Assembly (NCBI GenBank): GCA_024398615.1
Contig: JAKSIU010000005.1
Span: 1 to 64,000 of the forward strand
DNA from: Bacteroidaceae bacterium
GTDB lineage: Bacteria > Bacteroidota > Bacteroidia > Bacteroidales > Bacteroidaceae
Reading direction: 5' to 3'
DNA length: 64,000 bases
In this document: positions 63,075 to 64,000 of the stretch, piece by piece
How positions within the stretch are numbered: position 1 is the first letter of the stretch
Layout: every line of letters starts with the position of its first letter
The notes under the pieces: model-generated
Database searches by the model: none
What the model saw: only the letters and a program-made list of their open reading frames with translations
What the model was told of the DNA's origin: nothing
Made by a program: the position numbers and the translations under genes

Positions 63075-63104
63075 CGAAAGTATCTGTGCAAATTCTTTTC
63101 ACAA
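63075..63104 (-). promoter_or_regulatory. Promoter for the Rpn gene
   Basis: Minus strand TTG (63104-63102), 19 nt, TACTTTCG (63082-63075), about 50 nt before the ATG at 63026. Confidence 0.6.
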
Positions 63105-63209
63105 ATTATTGGAGGTTGCCTTGTCTGTTTGATTATGTATAGTAATGGTGCTGATTGCGGTTCTGGGGGAAAAACATTGCCGCGGGCACCGTTGGATGCG
63201 GAAAGTGTA

Positions 63210-63233
63210 TTTTTTTTTTTTTTGATACTTTTG
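63210..63233 (+). promoter_or_regulatory. T14 tract next to a -7 box (TACTTTTG)
   Basis: Fourteen consecutive T (63210-63223) then GA and TACTTTTG (63226-63233). The nearest TTG upstream (63192-63194) is 31 nt from the box. The tract lies in the spacer where its length could alter promoter activity. The rest of 63027-63283 holds only this and the divergent Rpn promoter. Confidence 0.6.
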
Positions 63234-63283
63234 CATTATGTCAGATATTCTGAACAAACAGTACTGATCAAAAATCCAGAAAA

Positions 63284-63883
63284 ATGAAAAGGTGTTTATT
63301 GTTTCTTCTTGTTGTGCTCGGTTCGGTAACTCTTTGCGCTCAGGACTGCGGGGAGTCTATTGTCTATCTGAACGGTGGCACTTATTATGGGGCACACAAT
63401 GACTATGGAGCTTATATGGGGCTGGAGTATGACAGCCGGATAAAAGGCAACTGGTATTGGGGCGCAAGATTGAGCGGAACTCATTTCCTTGGTAATCCCA
63501 TAACATACGAATGGAGCGGATATGGGGAAAATCCTTACCGAAATACAGTTGATCAGAACATCTATAAGGCGGATGTCATGTTATACTACAGATTCCCGAT
63601 AACAAGACACAATATCATGTTGAGAGCCGGTACCGGTTTCGGCATGGCTTATCATGATATTATTGACGTGAGTTTCAACGGCACGGACAAGGTCATTCCA
63701 TATTTGAATGCAAGTCTCAATTGGATAATCAGGTGTGGAAGACATCTGGAATTCGTGCTCAGTCCGACTATTGCAATCGCCCCGTCGGAGTTCGATTATT
63801 CGTTCGTTCAGCTTGGCGGAAGAACAGACATCAATCCGTGGTTCATGAACTATTTTTATCTGGGAATTGGCTATCGCTTTTGA
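63284..63883 (+). CDS. Small predicted outer-membrane beta-barrel protein
   Basis: A 199-residue protein with a signal peptide (MKRCLLFLLVVLGSVTLCAQ) and amphipathic beta-strands throughout: YGAYMGLEYDSRI, WYWGARLSGTHF, VMLYYRFPI, IMLRAGTGFGMAYHD, LEFVLSPTIAI, ending FYLGIGYRF. This is the pattern of an 8-stranded outer-membrane barrel. No family is recognised. Its codon use looks somewhat more AT-rich than the neighbouring genes. It is probably expressed from the promoter with the T tract. Confidence 0.65.
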   Translation: MKRCLLFLLVVLGSVTLCAQDCGESIVYLNGGTYYGAHNDYGAYMGLEYDSRIKGNWYWGARLSGTHFLGNPITYEWSGYGENPYRNTVDQNIYKADVMLYYRFPITRHNIMLRAGTGFGMAYHDIIDVSFNGTDKVIPYLNASLNWIIRCGRHLEFVLSPTIAIAPSEFDYSFVQLGGRTDINPWFMNYFYLGIGYRF

Positions 63884-63933
63884 CAATATGCTGATTGAAA
63901 CCTGGAAGCCGGACAGCGCTTTCCATTATTTTG

Positions 63934-63941
63934 TATCTTTG
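63934..63941 (+). promoter_or_regulatory. -7 box (TATCTTTG) for the gene at 63982
   Basis: TATCTTTG matches TAnnTTTG, 40 nt before the ATG at 63982. No ideal -33 TTG is seen. Confidence 0.55.
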
Positions 63942-63981
63942 CCGGAAAGTCAAAATCACATCCAAATAGAATTGTAAGAAT

Positions 63982-64000
63982 ATGAAGAAGCTTTTGTCAT
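63982..64000 (+). CDS. Start of a gene cut by the window end
   Basis: ATG followed by codons for KKLLS before the window ends. The start resembles the beginning of a signal peptide, and a -7 box precedes it. Nothing can be said about function. Confidence 0.4.

Noticed and set aside
63021-63287. Plus-strand frame of 88 codons across the Rpn-63284 intergenic region
   Set aside because: It includes the T14 tract (a run of Phe), overlaps two promoters and has no domain features.

Overview
The window looks like a chromosomal segment from a Bacteroidales bacterium, probably in or near Prevotellaceae. The evidence is a SusC/SusD pair, Bacteroidetes-type promoters (a TTG about 20 nt upstream of TAnnTTTG) before many genes, a Bacteroidetes-style Rnf operon, a long S16 with an Ala/Glu tail, TatA-TatC without TatB, and many signal peptides and lipoproteins. 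The genus call is inference only. I saw no rRNA, tRNA, CRISPR array or intact insertion sequence. No gene-free stretch exceeds about 300 bases.

Layout. 1-1860 (minus): methylmalonyl-CoA epimerase and a truncated methylmalonyl-CoA decarboxylase/propionyl-CoA carboxylase alpha subunit (succinate-propionate metabolism). 2016-4436 (minus): a TonB-dependent receptor. 4521-8165 (plus): nitroreductase, DUF2520 Rossmann protein, KdsC, Maf and a 6-bladed beta-propeller lipoprotein. 8168-11274 (minus): the complete proline pathway proC-proB-proA. 11318-12973 (plus): a translationally coupled three-gene cassette (HprK-like ATPase, S24/S26 peptidase with a Ser/His dyad, PqqD/RRE protein) resembling a peptide-modification system without a visible precursor. 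13043-18530 (plus): plant cell-wall enzymes (CE1-like esterase, double GH43-CBM6 protein, PL11 rhamnogalacturonan lyase). 18553-20809: a two-domain VOC protein, then TatA-TatC. 20879-27253: an unknown lipoprotein, a GH29 fucosidase, an OadA-like carboxyltransferase without a biotin lysine, an EamA transporter and a DUF3078 protein. 27319-32681 (minus): two ABC-F ATPases flanking an acyl-ACP thioesterase and a PfoR-like EIIC protein.

32783-39750 (plus): an outer-membrane-like protein, a 30-bp perfect inverted repeat, then a TlpA-like lipoprotein with SusC and SusD. 39858-40415 (minus): rpsP. 40627-48806 (plus): RseC-like protein, rnfBCDGEA and a flavinylated lipoprotein reductase; I read these together as an extracytosolic anaerobic respiratory module fed by Rnf. 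48816-54994 (plus): ispE, dnaB, pheT, yebC and a small winged-helix protein. 55100-59413: an MGMT-UDG-like fusion converging on lepA and an acyl-CoA ligase. 59491-63883: a LolC/E-like permease, an odd protein with an internal lipobox, an Rpn-type nuclease with in-frame 12-bp repeats, and a small beta-barrel-like protein. A further gene starts at 63982.

Strongest leads: the HprK/S26/PqqD cassette, the Rnf plus double-FMN reductase module, the carboxyltransferase with a degenerate biotinyl domain, the dispersed palindromic repeat, and genes whose promoter -7 box almost touches the start codon.
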